Positions 49,461 through 58,584 are shown, counted from the first letter of the stretch. The stretch: DNA of 64,000 nucleotides from Pseudomonas sp. AN-1 (GCF_034057115.1 NZ_CP139195.1:868001-932000); one strand, 5' to 3'. The notes: generated by a model not told the origin, from the letters alone. Numbers and translations are program-made.

Positions 49461-49886
49461 ATGGCTGACTTCCTGCGCCGTTTCGCCGACGACTTCGCCC
49501 GCCTGGACAAGCACCGGCTGCAGCGCCTCGATGCGCTGTACACCCGCGACGTGGTGTTCCGCGATCCGCTGCACGAGATCCGCGGCCTGGAGGCCCTGCG
49601 CGACTACTTCGGCGAAATGTACGCCAGCGTGGAGGATCTGCGCTTCGACTTCCACGGCTTCGACCAGGTCGGCGCCGGCGAGGGCTACCTGCGCTGGACC
49701 ATGAGCTACCGCCACCCGCGCCTGCGCCGCGGTGCGCCGATCCGCGTCGAGGGCTGCTCGCACCTGCGCTGGCACGACGACCGGGTGTACCGCCACCGCG
49801 ACTACTTCGATGCCGGCGCCCTGCTCTACGAACACCTACCCGTGCTGGGCGGCGTGATCGCCTGGCTGAAACGGAGGCTGGCATGA
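49461..49886 (+). CDS. SnoaL-like/NTF2-fold protein
   Basis: 141 residues from ATG 49461 (AGGA 8 bp upstream); a GTG at 49422 overlapping the LitR stop would add 13 residues. YTRDVVFRDPLHEIRGLEALRDYF and VEGCSHLRWHDDRVYRHRDYFDAG are the conical NTF2/SnoaL fold. The reaction is unknown. Its stop overlaps the next ATG by 4 bp. Orthologues occur in the same light-controlled cluster of P. putida (recall), where the set is linked to lipid change. Confidence 0.83.
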   Translation: MADFLRRFADDFARLDKHRLQRLDALYTRDVVFRDPLHEIRGLEALRDYFGEMYASVEDLRFDFHGFDQVGAGEGYLRWTMSYRHPRLRRGAPIRVEGCSHLRWHDDRVYRHRDYFDAGALLYEHLPVLGGVIAWLKRRLA

Positions 49887-50644
49887 AACGCATCTGGCTG
49901 ACCGGAGCCAGCAGCGGCATCGGCGCCGCGCTGGCGGAAATCCTCCTCGAGCAGGGCCACCACCTGGCGCTCAGCGCGCGCAGCGAGGCGCCCCTGCAGG
50001 CCCTGGCCGACCGCTGGCCGCAGCAGGTGCTGGTGCTGCCCGGCGACCTCGGCGACGCCGAGCAGGTGCGCGCCATCGGCCAGCGCATCGCCACGGCCTG
50101 GGGCGCGCTGGACTGCGCCATCCTCAACGCCGGCACCTGCGAGTACATCGACGCGCGCGCCTTCGAGGCGGCCATGGTCGAGCGCGTGGTGCGCGCCAAC
50201 CTGTTCTCCGCCGCCCACTGCATCGAGGCGGCGCTGCCGCTGCTGCGCCGTGGCCACCAGCCGCACCTGGTGGCGGTGGCCAGTTCGGTGACCTTCCTGC
50301 CGCTGCCGCGCGCCGAGGCCTACGGCGCGTCCAAGGCGGCGCTGCGCTACCTGTGCGAGTCGCTGCGCCTCGACCTGGCCGCCGAGGGCATCGCCGTCAC
50401 CCTGGTCAGTCCCGGCTTCGTCGATACCCCGCTGACCCGCCGCAACGATTTCCCCATGCCCATGCGCTGGCCCGTGGAGCGCGCCGCCCGCCACATCGCC
50501 GAGCGGCTGCCACGGCGGCCGTTCGAGATCGCCTTTCCCGGCGCCTTCGTCGCCATCCTGCTGCTGCTCGCCCACCTGCCGCGCCGCCTGCAGCTGGCGC
50601 TGGGCCGGCGCATGTCCCGCACCACCACGGAAGACCGTCCATGA
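49883..50644 (+). CDS. Short-chain dehydrogenase/reductase
   Basis: 253 residues. The TGASSGIG cofactor motif is at residues 7-14, a serine lies in VAVASSVTFLP, and YGASK gives the catalytic Tyr-x-x-x-Lys. A C-terminal hydrophobic stretch (IAFPGAFVAILLLLAHLP) may touch the membrane. It is an NAD(P)-dependent oxidoreductase with unknown substrate, probably a lipid ketone or alcohol. Start and stop both overlap neighbouring genes (ATGA junctions). Confidence 0.9.
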   Translation: MKRIWLTGASSGIGAALAEILLEQGHHLALSARSEAPLQALADRWPQQVLVLPGDLGDAEQVRAIGQRIATAWGALDCAILNAGTCEYIDARAFEAAMVERVVRANLFSAAHCIEAALPLLRRGHQPHLVAVASSVTFLPLPRAEAYGASKAALRYLCESLRLDLAAEGIAVTLVSPGFVDTPLTRRNDFPMPMRWPVERAARHIAERLPRRPFEIAFPGAFVAILLLLAHLPRRLQLALGRRMSRTTTEDRP

Positions 50645-51888
50645 AGATCGCCATCATCGGCAGCGGCATCGCCGGCCTGACCGCCGCCTACCTGCTAAAC
50701 CGCCGCCACGAGATCACCCTGTTCGAGGCCAGCGACTGGATCGGCGGGCACACCCATACCGTGGACGTGCAGCTGGACGGGCGCGACTACGCCATCGACA
50801 CCGGCTTCATCGTCTTCAACGACTGGACCTACCCCAACTTCATCCGCCTGCTCGAGCGACTCGGCGTCGCCTCGCGCCCCACCGAGATGAGCTTCTCGGT
50901 GCACGACCCCGACAGCGGCTGCGAGTACAACGGCAACAACCTCAACAGCCTGTTCGCCCAACGCCGCAACCTGCTGTCGCCGAGCTTCCTCGGCATGCTG
51001 CGCGACATCCTGCGCTTCAACCGCGAGGCGCTGAGGGATCTCGCCGAGGAGCGCATCGGCGGCGACATCACCCTCGGCGACTACCTGGCGCGCGGCCGCT
51101 ACGGCCGGCGCTTCGTCGACCACTACATAGTGCCGATGGGCGCGGCGATCTGGTCGATGTCGCTGGCGGACATGCTCGACTTCCCGCTGCAGTTCTTCGT
51201 GCGCTTCTTCAAGAACCACGGCCTGCTGTCGGTCAACGACCGCCCGCAGTGGCGGGTCATCGCGGGCGGCTCGCGCGCCTACGTGGCGCCGCTGACCGCC
51301 AGCTTCCTCGAGCGCATCCGCCTCAACTGCCCGGTGTGGCTGGTCGAGCGCGACGCGGACGGTGTCACCCTGCTCAGCCCGGCCGGCCGCGAGCGCTTCG
51401 ACAAGGTGGTGTTCGCCTGCCACAGCGACCAGGCCCTGACGCTGCTCGCCGCGCCGAGCCTGACCGAGCAGCGGATCCTCGGTGCGCTGCGCTACGCCGA
51501 CAACGACGTGGTGCTGCACACCGACACCCGCCTGCTGCCGGAACGTCCGCTGGCCTGGGCGAGCTGGAACTACCGGCTCGGCGGCCCGGCGCACCAGCCG
51601 GCGGCGGTGACCTACAACATGAACATCCTGCAGGGCATCGAGGCGCCAAAGACCTTCTGCGTCAGCCTCAACCAGACCGCCGCCATCGACCCGGCGCGGA
51701 TCCTCGGCCGCTACAACTACGCCCATCCGCAGTACAGCCTCGCCGGCATCGCCGCCCAGGCGCGCTGGCGCGAGCTGCACGGCCAGCAGCACAGCTTCTT
51801 CTGCGGCGCCTACTGGGCCAACGGCTTCCACGAGGATGGCGTGGTCAGCGCGCTGCGCGTGGCCGAGGCCTTCGGGGAGCGCCTGTGA
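50641..51888 (+). CDS. FAD-dependent amine oxidase-like (phytoene desaturase-like) oxidoreductase
   Basis: 415 residues. The dinucleotide-binding motif IAIIGSGIAGLTAAYLLNRR starts at residue 3, followed by LFEASDWIGGHTHTV, and a late GAYWANGFHEDGVVSALRVAEAFG completes FAD binding. Relatives sit beside DUF1365 and Cfa-like genes in many bacteria. In Rhodobacter a comparable flavoprotein set acts on methylated fatty acyl chains during photo-oxidative stress. A fatty-acid desaturase role is therefore inferred, not shown. Both ends overlap neighbouring genes. Confidence 0.88.
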   Translation: MKIAIIGSGIAGLTAAYLLNRRHEITLFEASDWIGGHTHTVDVQLDGRDYAIDTGFIVFNDWTYPNFIRLLERLGVASRPTEMSFSVHDPDSGCEYNGNNLNSLFAQRRNLLSPSFLGMLRDILRFNREALRDLAEERIGGDITLGDYLARGRYGRRFVDHYIVPMGAAIWSMSLADMLDFPLQFFVRFFKNHGLLSVNDRPQWRVIAGGSRAYVAPLTASFLERIRLNCPVWLVERDADGVTLLSPAGRERFDKVVFACHSDQALTLLAAPSLTEQRILGALRYADNDVVLHTDTRLLPERPLAWASWNYRLGGPAHQPAAVTYNMNILQGIEAPKTFCVSLNQTAAIDPARILGRYNYAHPQYSLAGIAAQARWRELHGQQHSFFCGAYWANGFHEDGVVSALRVAEAFGERL

Positions 51889-52676
51889 ACAGCGCGCTCT
51901 ATCAGGGCTGGGTCGGCCACCGGCGCTTCCTGCCGCGCGGCCACGCCTTCCGCTACCGCATCGGCCTGCTCTACCTGGATCTCGCCGAGCTGGACGCGGT
52001 GCTTGCACTGTCGCCGCTGGCCGGGCGTTCGCGCTGGGCGCCGTTCGCCCTGCGCGAGACGGACTTCCTGCCGCAGTACACGCGCAGCGGCATGCCGCTG
52101 GCCGATGCGGTGCGCCAGCGCGTCGGCGAGGCGCTCGGCCATGCGCCGCATGGCCGCATCTGCCTGCTCGCCCAGCCGCGCAGCTGGGGCCTGGCCTTCA
52201 ATCCGGCGAGCTTCTTCTACTGCTTCGAGACCGACGGCCGCCTCGCCGCGATCCTCTGCGAGGTCAGCAACACGCCCTGGCTGGAGCGCTACCACTACGT
52301 GCTGCCGGTCGATGCCACCGGCGAGTCGCGCCACCGGGTGGCCAAGGGCTTCCACGTCTCGCCCTTCCTGCCGCGCGACCTGGAGTACCGCATGCGCCTC
52401 TCCCCCCCCGGGGAGCAGCTGCGCATCCACATGGAGGACTGGCAGGGCGACGCCAAGCTGTTCGAGGCCGCGCTCGGCCTCAGCCGCATAGAACTCGACC
52501 GCCGCAGCCTGCACCGCCACCTGCTGGCCTTCCCCGCGATGACCGCCAAGACCGTGGCCGCCATCTACTGGCAGGCCCTGCGCCTGGCGCTCAAGCGCGT
52601 GCCGATCTTCGACCACCAACCTGCGGACGGCGACCACCGTACCACCCGACCGGAGCCCAGCCATGAAGAGCACTAG
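51885..52676 (+). CDS. DUF1365 protein
   Basis: 263 residues from GTG 51885, which overlaps the stop of the flavoprotein gene (GTGA). Family landmarks are YQGWVGHRRFLPRGHAFRYR, SWGLAFNPASFFYCF and KGFHVSPFLPRDLEYRM. DUF1365 genes are nearly always found between an amine-oxidase-like gene and a Cfa-like gene, as here. The activity is unknown, probably in acyl-chain modification. Its last 14 bp overlap the next gene. Confidence 0.88.
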   Translation: MNSALYQGWVGHRRFLPRGHAFRYRIGLLYLDLAELDAVLALSPLAGRSRWAPFALRETDFLPQYTRSGMPLADAVRQRVGEALGHAPHGRICLLAQPRSWGLAFNPASFFYCFETDGRLAAILCEVSNTPWLERYHYVLPVDATGESRHRVAKGFHVSPFLPRDLEYRMRLSPPGEQLRIHMEDWQGDAKLFEAALGLSRIELDRRSLHRHLLAFPAMTAKTVAAIYWQALRLALKRVPIFDHQPADGDHRTTRPEPSHEEH

Positions 52677-53937
52677 CCTTTCCCCGGCCAAACCGGGCCT
52701 GTTCGCCGGCAACGGACTGGGCGCGGGCCTGCTCAAGCGTGCCGTGCTGCGCCAGCTCGCCGGCCTGCGCCACGGCCAGCTCACCGTCTGCGAGGACGGC
52801 GAACGCCGCAGCTACGGCCAGCCCGGCAGCGAGCTGCACGGCGAGATCCACATCCACGATGTCGCCGCCTGGGCGATGGTCGCCGGCAACGGCTCGATCG
52901 GCGCCGGCGAGGCGTACATCCACGGCTACTGGAGCAGCCCGGACCTCACTGCCGTGGTGCGGATCTTCGTCGCCAACCTCGAGGTGCTGGACGCCCTGGA
53001 CAGCGGCATCGCCCGCCTCGGCCGGCCGCTGCTGCAGGGCCTGCACTGGCTCAACCGCAACACCCGCAAGGGCTCGCGGCGCAACATCGCCGCCCACTAC
53101 GACCTCGGCAACGCGCTGTTCGAGCAGTTCCTCGACCCGACCATGATGTACTCGGCGGCGATGTTCCAGGACGAGGCCGACACCCTCGAGCAGGCCCAGC
53201 TCAACAAGCTCGAGCGCATCTGCCGCAAGCTCGACCTGCAGCCGGGCGACCACCTGCTGGAGATCGGCACCGGCTGGGGCAGCATGGCGATGTATGCGGC
53301 GACCCACTACGGCTGCCGGGTGACCACCACCACCCTGTCCCAGGAGCAGTACGCCTATACCCGCCGGCGGATCGAGGAGCAGGGTCTGGAGGATCGCATC
53401 ACCCTGCTGCTCGAGGACTACCGCGACCTGCAGGGCCAGTACGACAAGCTGGTGTCGATCGAGATGGTCGAGGCGGTCGGCCACCGCTACCTGCCGACCT
53501 ACTTCCGCCAGTGCGCCCGCCTGCTCAAGGACGACGGCCTGATGCTGCTGCAGGCCATCACCATCCGCGACCAGCGCTACGCGCAGGCCTGCCGCTCGGT
53601 GGACTTCATCCAGCGCTACATCTTCCCCGGCGGCGCCCTGCCCTCGATCAGCCGCATGCTGGAGGTCGTCGGCCGCGACACCGACCTCAACCTGTTCCAC
53701 ATGGAGGACTTCGGCCTGCACTACGCGCGCACCCTGCGCCTGTGGCACGACAACCTGCGCCGCGCCCGCCACTTCCTCGAGCAGCTCGGCTACGACGAGC
53801 AGTTCTTCCGTCTCTGGGAGTTCTACCTGTGCTACTGCGAAGGGGGCTTCCTCGAGCGCAGCATCGGCACCGCGCAGCTGCTGCTGGCCAAGCCGGCGGC
53901 CCGCCCGGCGCCGCTGCTCGGCCGCCAGCAGGCCTGA
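52663..53937 (+). CDS. Cyclopropane-fatty-acyl-phospholipid synthase-like methyltransferase
   Basis: 424 residues. The SAM-binding motif is LLEIGTGWGSMAMYAA; the active-site region includes AAHYDLGNALFEQFLDPTMMYS and VSIEMVEAVGHRYLPTYF, and DFIQRYIFPGG matches the Cfa core. It transfers a methyl group to a double bond of membrane lipids. Family members make cyclopropane rings or methyl branches, and in photo-oxidative clusters the product can be a methylated precursor of furan lipids. It overlaps the DUF1365 gene by 14 bp. Confidence 0.92.
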   Translation: MKSTSLSPAKPGLFAGNGLGAGLLKRAVLRQLAGLRHGQLTVCEDGERRSYGQPGSELHGEIHIHDVAAWAMVAGNGSIGAGEAYIHGYWSSPDLTAVVRIFVANLEVLDALDSGIARLGRPLLQGLHWLNRNTRKGSRRNIAAHYDLGNALFEQFLDPTMMYSAAMFQDEADTLEQAQLNKLERICRKLDLQPGDHLLEIGTGWGSMAMYAATHYGCRVTTTTLSQEQYAYTRRRIEEQGLEDRITLLLEDYRDLQGQYDKLVSIEMVEAVGHRYLPTYFRQCARLLKDDGLMLLQAITIRDQRYAQACRSVDFIQRYIFPGGALPSISRMLEVVGRDTDLNLFHMEDFGLHYARTLRLWHDNLRRARHFLEQLGYDEQFFRLWEFYLCYCEGGFLERSIGTAQLLLAKPAARPAPLLGRQQA

Positions 53938-53938
53938 C

Positions 53939-54436
53939 ATGCGCCTGCTGGCCAACGCGGCGCTGTTCCAGCTCGGCTGGTTCGCCTGCGTGCTGGGGGC
54001 ACAGCGCCCGGCCCTGCTGCTGCTCGCCGGCGCCTGCCTGCTGGCCCATTTCGCCTTCGTCGGCCGCGGGCGCGGCGAGCTGGCGAGGGTCGGCGCGCTG
54101 ACCCTCGCCGGCTGCGCCCTCGACAGCCTGCTGCTCAATCTCGGGGTCTTCGACTTCGCCGGCGACAGCCGCGTGCTGCCGCTCTGGCTGGCCCTGCTGT
54201 GGGCGCTGTTCGCCACCACCCTCGGCCACAGCCTCGCCTGGAGCGCCCGGCCCTGGTGGCTCGGCAGCCTGCTCGGCGCCCTCGGCGGGCCGCTGTCCTA
54301 TCTGCTTGGCGCTCGCCTGGCCGGCGTCGGCCTGCCGCTGGGGCTGTGGCCGACCCTGCTCCTGCTGGCGCTGATCTGGGCGCTGCTGGTGCCGCTGCTG
54401 CACGGCTTGCGCCTGCGCCTGGCGAGGGCTCGCTGA
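53939..54436 (+). CDS. DUF2878 integral membrane protein
   Basis: 165 residues, almost entirely hydrophobic, with about five membrane segments. LLANAALFQLGWFACVLG is the usual DUF2878 beginning. It starts 1 bp after the methyltransferase stop and is the last gene of the plus-strand operon, facing a minus-strand SDR gene 4 bp away. Function is unknown. The constant company of Cfa-like and DUF1365 genes suggests a membrane-lipid role. Confidence 0.85.
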   Translation: MRLLANAALFQLGWFACVLGAQRPALLLLAGACLLAHFAFVGRGRGELARVGALTLAGCALDSLLLNLGVFDFAGDSRVLPLWLALLWALFATTLGHSLAWSARPWWLGSLLGALGGPLSYLLGARLAGVGLPLGLWPTLLLLALIWALLVPLLHGLRLRLARAR

Positions 54437-54440
54437 GCGG

Positions 54441-55136
54441 CTACCAGGGCAGTTGCTCGCCGTTCCACGAATAGAAGCCGCCGCTGGCCTCGGGGCCGAG
54501 CCCGTCGATCACCTGCAGCAGCTGGCGCGCAGCCAGCGCCGGCGCACGGCCGATCTCCGCGCCGCGGAATGGCCGCGACAGCGCGGAGTCGACCGTGCCC
54601 GGATGCAGGGCCAGCAGCACGGCGTTGGGATTGCTGCGCCGCACCTCGATGGCGGCGGTCTTCACCAGCATGTTCAGCGCCGCCTTGGAGGCGCGGTAGC
54701 TGTACCAGCCGCCCAGACGGTTGTCGCCGATGCTGCCGACCTTGGCGGAGAGCATGGCCAGCACGCCGCGGCGGCGGTCGAGCAGGCGGGCGAAGTGGCG
54801 CATCAGCAGCGCCGGCCCGAAGGTGTTGACCCTTAAGGTGTCCAGCAGCTGATGGTAGTGGAGATCGCCGAGCTTCTTCTCCGGCATGAACGCCGGGCCG
54901 TGCAGCACGCCGGCGGCGTTGACGATCAGCTGGAACGGCGCCTGCGCGGCCAGTGCCTCGGCCGCATCCGCGATGCTCGCCTCGTCGGCGAAGTCGATGG
55001 CCGGCCGGGAGCCGCGCGACAGGCCGAGCACCGCCGCGCAGCGCGGGTCCGCACGCAACTCCGCGACCAGCGCCGAGCCGATGGCGCCCGAGGCGCCGAT
55101 CACCAAGGCGCGGTAGCCGTCGGGGAAGGAATCCAT
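54441..55136 (-). CDS. Short-chain dehydrogenase/reductase (CsgA/SniffER-like)
   Basis: 231 residues. The cofactor motif is VIGASGAIGSALVAEL; NAAGVL, the serine in MLSAKVGSIGDN and YSYRASKAALNM (Tyr-x-x-x-Lys) are present. It is the last gene of a three-gene minus operon and its ATG overlaps the stop of the lipoprotein gene. It is distinct from the SDR at 49883-50644, so the two facing operons each carry one. Confidence 0.9.
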   Translation of the reverse strand: MDSFPDGYRALVIGASGAIGSALVAELRADPRCAAVLGLSRGSRPAIDFADEASIADAAEALAAQAPFQLIVNAAGVLHGPAFMPEKKLGDLHYHQLLDTLRVNTFGPALLMRHFARLLDRRRGVLAMLSAKVGSIGDNRLGGWYSYRASKAALNMLVKTAAIEVRRSNPNAVLLALHPGTVDSALSRPFRGAEIGRAPALAARQLLQVIDGLGPEASGGFYSWNGEQLPW

Positions 55137-55663
55137 CAGGGCGCTTCCTTGCGGAAGAACAGGGTGACCTGGCCCAGTTCGAAGCCGAACTTGGTCATGA
55201 ACGAGCGGTTGGCCATGGTGCGCTCGTCGAGCAGGTACATCCAGTCGTCGAAGTCGACCTGGTAGACCTTGCCGTCCACCGGCAGGCTGAGCACGTAGCG
55301 CCAGCGCAGGGCGTTGCCGGCCACCTCGCCGCGCGCCTCGCCGACCACGTCGCCGGCCGTGCCCCGCCAGCGGCCGGGACCGTCGGGGCGCAGGGTCCAC
55401 ACGCGCTTCTGCTTGCTGCCGTCGCTGTAGGTGAAGTCCTCGTCGAGGATCAGCCGGTCGCCTTCGCGGCGGCCGTTGATCACCACGTGGAAGCGCTTGA
55501 TCACCTCGCCCGAACGCTTCTGGAACATGCCCCAGGCGTCCACCCGGCCGTCGAAGTAGGCAGGCAGGTCGAGTTGCGGCTGCTGGTCGCGGTAGTGCTC
55601 GACGTCGATCTGGCTGCAGCCGCCGAGGCAGATGCAGAGCGACAGCAGGAGTTTCTTCAGCAT
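55136..55663 (-). CDS. DUF3833 lipoprotein
   Basis: 175 residues. Lipobox LGGC places the acylated cysteine at C16 after a short signal peptide. The mature region has DLPAYFDGRVDAWGMFQKRSG and WRYVLSLPVDGKVYQVDFDDWMY, a lipocalin-like DUF3833 pattern. It is probably anchored in the outer membrane or facing the periplasm. It sits 9 bp after the chalcone isomerase-like gene. Lipid binding is inferred from fold and neighbours. Confidence 0.88.
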   Translation of the reverse strand: MLKKLLLSLCICLGGCSQIDVEHYRDQQPQLDLPAYFDGRVDAWGMFQKRSGEVIKRFHVVINGRREGDRLILDEDFTYSDGSKQKRVWTLRPDGPGRWRGTAGDVVGEARGEVAGNALRWRYVLSLPVDGKVYQVDFDDWMYLLDERTMANRSFMTKFGFELGQVTLFFRKEAP

Positions 55664-55672
55664 GGAGGGTCC

Positions 55673-56230
55673 TCAGGGTGCGGCGGCGCCCAGCAGCCTG
55701 GCGCGCAGCTCGGGGTTGCGCGTGCGGGCATCCAGCCAGATGGAGAAGAAGATGCGGGCGAACTCCTCGTCGCGCACCTCGTGCTGCAGGCGGTCGCCGG
55801 CGTAGAAGCGCGCGCCGAACCCGGGCAGGTACACGCCGGTGATGCGCGAACCCGGCGCGGTGTCGACGAAGGCGCGCTGCATGTGCCCGGCCCATTCGGC
55901 GAGCTGCGCCTTGCCGACCCGGTCGCCGTGCAGGCGACGGATCTCGTCGAGGCTGGCCTCCACCAGCCGCTCGCGGCTGATCTCGCGGTGGTAGATCAGC
56001 TCGAGGGCGAACGGCACCCCGGCGGCGAGGCGCTCGGCCGGGCTCCACAGGCGGGCGCTGTACAGGCGGAAGCCGAACAGGCTCAGCTCCCCCTCGCCGA
56101 GCAGGCGGGCTTCGGGGAGAGCCTCGCGCCAGTTGCCCAGTGCGCTGCCGCTGAGCAGGCAGAGGCCGAGCAGGACGACCCGCAGACTGTGCGTCACGGC
56201 AGTTCCGGTCACGGACAGGTAGTCGTACAT
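55673..56230 (-). CDS. Chalcone isomerase-like exported protein
   Basis: About 185 residues from ATG 56230, with GAGGA 9 bp upstream; a GTG at 56245 is the alternative. The N-terminal hydrophobic stretch VVLLGLCLLSGSALG acts as a signal peptide. LFGFRLYSARLWSP, LIYHREISRERLVEAS and GVYLPGFGARFYAGDRLQHEV follow the bacterial chalcone-isomerase-like pattern. In plants such folds bind fatty acids, so lipid binding is more likely than flavonoid chemistry. It is the first gene of the minus operon and is preceded by a TTGTAC-type operator. Confidence 0.83.
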   Translation of the reverse strand: MYDYLSVTGTAVTHSLRVVLLGLCLLSGSALGNWREALPEARLLGEGELSLFGFRLYSARLWSPAERLAAGVPFALELIYHREISRERLVEASLDEIRRLHGDRVGKAQLAEWAGHMQRAFVDTAPGSRITGVYLPGFGARFYAGDRLQHEVRDEEFARIFFSIWLDARTRNPELRARLLGAAAP

Positions 56231-56327
56231 CGCACGGGTCCTCACACGGAAATGGCAGGGCTCAGTGTCGCGTCACCGGGTACCTGACAAGTTGCGACGG
56301 CGCGCCAGCTGAACCCTGCATGAAATC

Positions 56328-56353
56328 TATACGACAACGCAAAATATGTACAA
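56328..56353 (-). promoter_or_regulatory. LitR-type operator of the minus-strand lipid operon
   Basis: Coding strand reads TTGTAC, then a 15-bp centre with TTGCG, then GTATAG (56353-56327). It matches the inverted TTGTAC element at 48338-48363 in spacing and centre. Another TTGTATAG lies at 56442-56449, on the side of the copper chaperone gene. Confidence 0.6.
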
Positions 56354-56563
56354 TAAAATTGTGCGGGCACAGACAGCCAGAGCGCTCAGCGCAGCGAATA
56401 TCGGGGCCCTGACTGGGGCAGGTTGAACACCACGGTCTTTCTTGTATAGCTTTCCGCCTGTGCGCCGGATCTGCGCGCTTTGGTCGCCTGCTGGCCGTCC
56501 GTCGGGCGTGCTATGGTGCGCGCAGTCGCCCGTCGGGCCCCCGCCATCATGAGGAATCCACAG

Positions 56564-57058
56564 ATGCTGATCCGCACCCTGAGCCTGGCCGCCCTGTTCG
56601 CCTGCGCCCTGCCGAGCTTCGCCCATGACTACAAGGTCGGCGAGCTGACCATCGATCACCCCTGGTCACGCGAGCTGCCGCCCAACGCTCCGGCCGGTGC
56701 CGCCTACTTCACCCTGAAGAACCAGGGCGCCGCCGCCGACCGCCTGATCGGCGCCAGCACGCCGCGCGCGCAGAAGAGCGAACTGCACACCCACGTCCAC
56801 AAGGACGGCCTGATGAAGATGCAGCAGATCCCCGCCGTGGAGATTCCCGCCAAGGGCGAGGTGGTGTTCCAGCCGGGCGGCAACCACGTGATGCTGTTCG
56901 GTCTCGGCCAGCCGCTGAAGGCCGGCGAAGAATTCCCGCTGAGCCTGGAGTTCGAGAAGGCCGGCAAGGTCGAGGTGCAGGTCCAGGTGGAAGGCGCCGA
57001 CGGCCAGGGCATGAGCCACCAGATGCCGATGGAGCACGGCAACCACAAGGGCCACTGA
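56564..57058 (+). CDS. PCu(A)C-type periplasmic copper chaperone
   Basis: 164 residues from ATG 56564 (GAGGA 8 bp upstream), with a signal peptide ending PSFA. The PCu(A)C fold shows HPWSRELPPNAPAGAAYFTL, M/H ligands in ELHTHVHKDGLMKMQQ and GGNHVMLFGLGQPL, plus a Met/His-rich tail (MSHQMPMEHGNHKGH). It delivers Cu(I) in the periplasm, usually for cytochrome oxidase. It is transcribed alone and is followed by a perfect bidirectional terminator. Confidence 0.93.
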   Translation: MLIRTLSLAALFACALPSFAHDYKVGELTIDHPWSRELPPNAPAGAAYFTLKNQGAAADRLIGASTPRAQKSELHTHVHKDGLMKMQQIPAVEIPAKGEVVFQPGGNHVMLFGLGQPLKAGEEFPLSLEFEKAGKVEVQVQVEGADGQGMSHQMPMEHGNHKGH

Positions 57059-57070
57059 GCCCCGGTTGAA

Positions 57071-57107
57071 ACGACGAGGCCCGCCGATCTGGCGGGCCTC
57101 GTCGTTC
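57071..57107 (+). terminator. Bidirectional intrinsic terminator
   Basis: Perfect 16-bp stem with A-rich and T-rich ends (arms 57071-57086 and 57092-57107, loop GATCT), between the convergent copper chaperone and gor genes. Confidence 0.85.
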
Positions 57108-57117
57108 CTGGCTGGAC

Positions 57118-58476
57118 TCAGTCCGCCCGCGGCGTGCGCATGGTGACGAACTCCTCGGCCGCCGTCGGGTGGATGCCGAGAGTCTCGTCGAGCACCGCCT
57201 TGGTGGCCCCCGCCTTCAGCGCCACCGCCAGGCCCTGGACGATCTCCCCGGCCTCCGGGCCGACCATGTGGCAGCCGAGCACGCGGTCGCTGTCGGCGTC
57301 GACCACCAGCTTCATCAGCGTGCGCTCCTGGCAGTCGGTGAGGGTCAGCTTCATCGGGCGGAAGCGGCTCTCGAACACCTTGACCTTGTGCCCCTGCTCG
57401 ACCGCCTGCTGCTCGGTCAGGCCGACGGTGGCGATGTTGGGCAGGCTGAACACCGCGGTGGGGATCAGCGCGTAGTCGACCGGGCGGTACTCCTCCGGGC
57501 GGAACAGCCGGCGCGCCACCGCCATGCCCTCGGCCAGCGCCACCGGGGTCAGCTGCACGCCGCCGGTCACGTCGCCGATGGCGAGGATCGACGGCACGCT
57601 GGTGCGGTATTCGTCGTCCACGGCGATGAGGCCGCGCGCATCCAACGCCACGCCGACGTTCTCCAGGCCGAGGTCGTCGAGCATCGGCCGCCGCCCGGTG
57701 GCGTAGAACACGCAGTCGGCCTCCAGCGCGCGGCCGTCGCGCAGGGTCGCCAGCAGGCTGCCGTCGGCCTGACGCTCGATGCTGGCGATGTCGCTGTTGA
57801 ACTGCAGGTCCATGCCCTTCTTGCGCAGCTCCTCCTCGAGGTGGCTGCGCACCGCCTCGTCGAAGCCGCGCAGGAAGCGCTCGCCGCGGTACAGCAGGCT
57901 GGTCTGCGCGCCCAGGCCATGGAAGATCGACGCGAACTCGACGGCGATGTAACCGCCGCCGACCACCAGCACGCGACGCGGCAGCTGCTCCAGGTAGAAC
58001 GCCTCGTTGGAGGTGATCGCCAGCTCCCGGCCGGGGATGTCCGGCACCTGCGGCCAGCCGCCGACGGCGATGAGGATGTGCCCGGCGCTGTAGCGCTGGC
58101 CGTTCACCTCGACCTCGTGGGCGCCGACGATGCGCGCATGGCCTTCCAGCAGGGTCACGCCGCTGTTGACCAGCAGGTTGCGGTAGATGCCGTTGAGGCG
58201 CTGGATCTCGCGGGTCTTGTTGCCGATCAGGGTCGGCCAGTCGAACTGCGCGCCCTCCAGCGACCAGCCGTAGCCGCGCGCCTGCTCGAACTCGTCGGCC
58301 ATGTGCGCGCCGTAGACCAGCAGCTTCTTCGGTACGCAGCCGACGTTGACGCAGGTGCCGCCCAGGTAGCGGCTTTCGGCCACCGCCACGCGGGCGCCGA
58401 AACCGGCGGCGAAGCGCGAGGCGCGCACGCCACCGGAGCCGGCGCCAATTACAAACAGGTCGAAATCGAAAGCCAT
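57118..58476 (-). CDS. gor: Glutathione-disulfide reductase
   Basis: 452 residues from ATG 58476 (AAGGAG 8 bp upstream). FAD motif [17 protein letters not shown], redox-active CVNVGC, NADPH motif [15 protein letters not shown], and C-terminal [17 protein letters not shown] with the catalytic His-Glu. It keeps glutathione reduced in the cytoplasm using NADPH. It lies downstream of galU on the same strand, separated by a hairpin, so mostly independent expression is likely. Confidence 0.96.
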   Translation of the reverse strand: MAFDFDLFVIGAGSGGVRASRFAAGFGARVAVAESRYLGGTCVNVGCVPKKLLVYGAHMADEFEQARGYGWSLEGAQFDWPTLIGNKTREIQRLNGIYRNLLVNSGVTLLEGHARIVGAHEVEVNGQRYSAGHILIAVGGWPQVPDIPGRELAITSNEAFYLEQLPRRVLVVGGGYIAVEFASIFHGLGAQTSLLYRGERFLRGFDEAVRSHLEEELRKKGMDLQFNSDIASIERQADGSLLATLRDGRALEADCVFYATGRRPMLDDLGLENVGVALDARGLIAVDDEYRTSVPSILAIGDVTGGVQLTPVALAEGMAVARRLFRPEEYRPVDYALIPTAVFSLPNIATVGLTEQQAVEQGHKVKVFESRFRPMKLTLTDCQERTLMKLVVDADSDRVLGCHMVGPEAGEIVQGLAVALKAGATKAVLDETLGIHPTAAEEFVTMRTPRAD

Positions 58477-58526
58477 GTCGGATCTCCTTGCAGATGGCCG
58501 GCAGGATACCACCACCCCAAACGCAA

Positions 58527-58554
58527 CCGCCCCGGACCATGCGGTACGGGGCGG
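58527..58554 (-). terminator. Terminator-like hairpin after galU
   Basis: 8-bp stem CCGCCCCG / CGGGGCGG with a 12-base loop between galU and gor. No T-run. Confidence 0.55.
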
Positions 58555-58584
58555 CCGGGACTCGCTGCCGGAGCTGCTGGCGGA

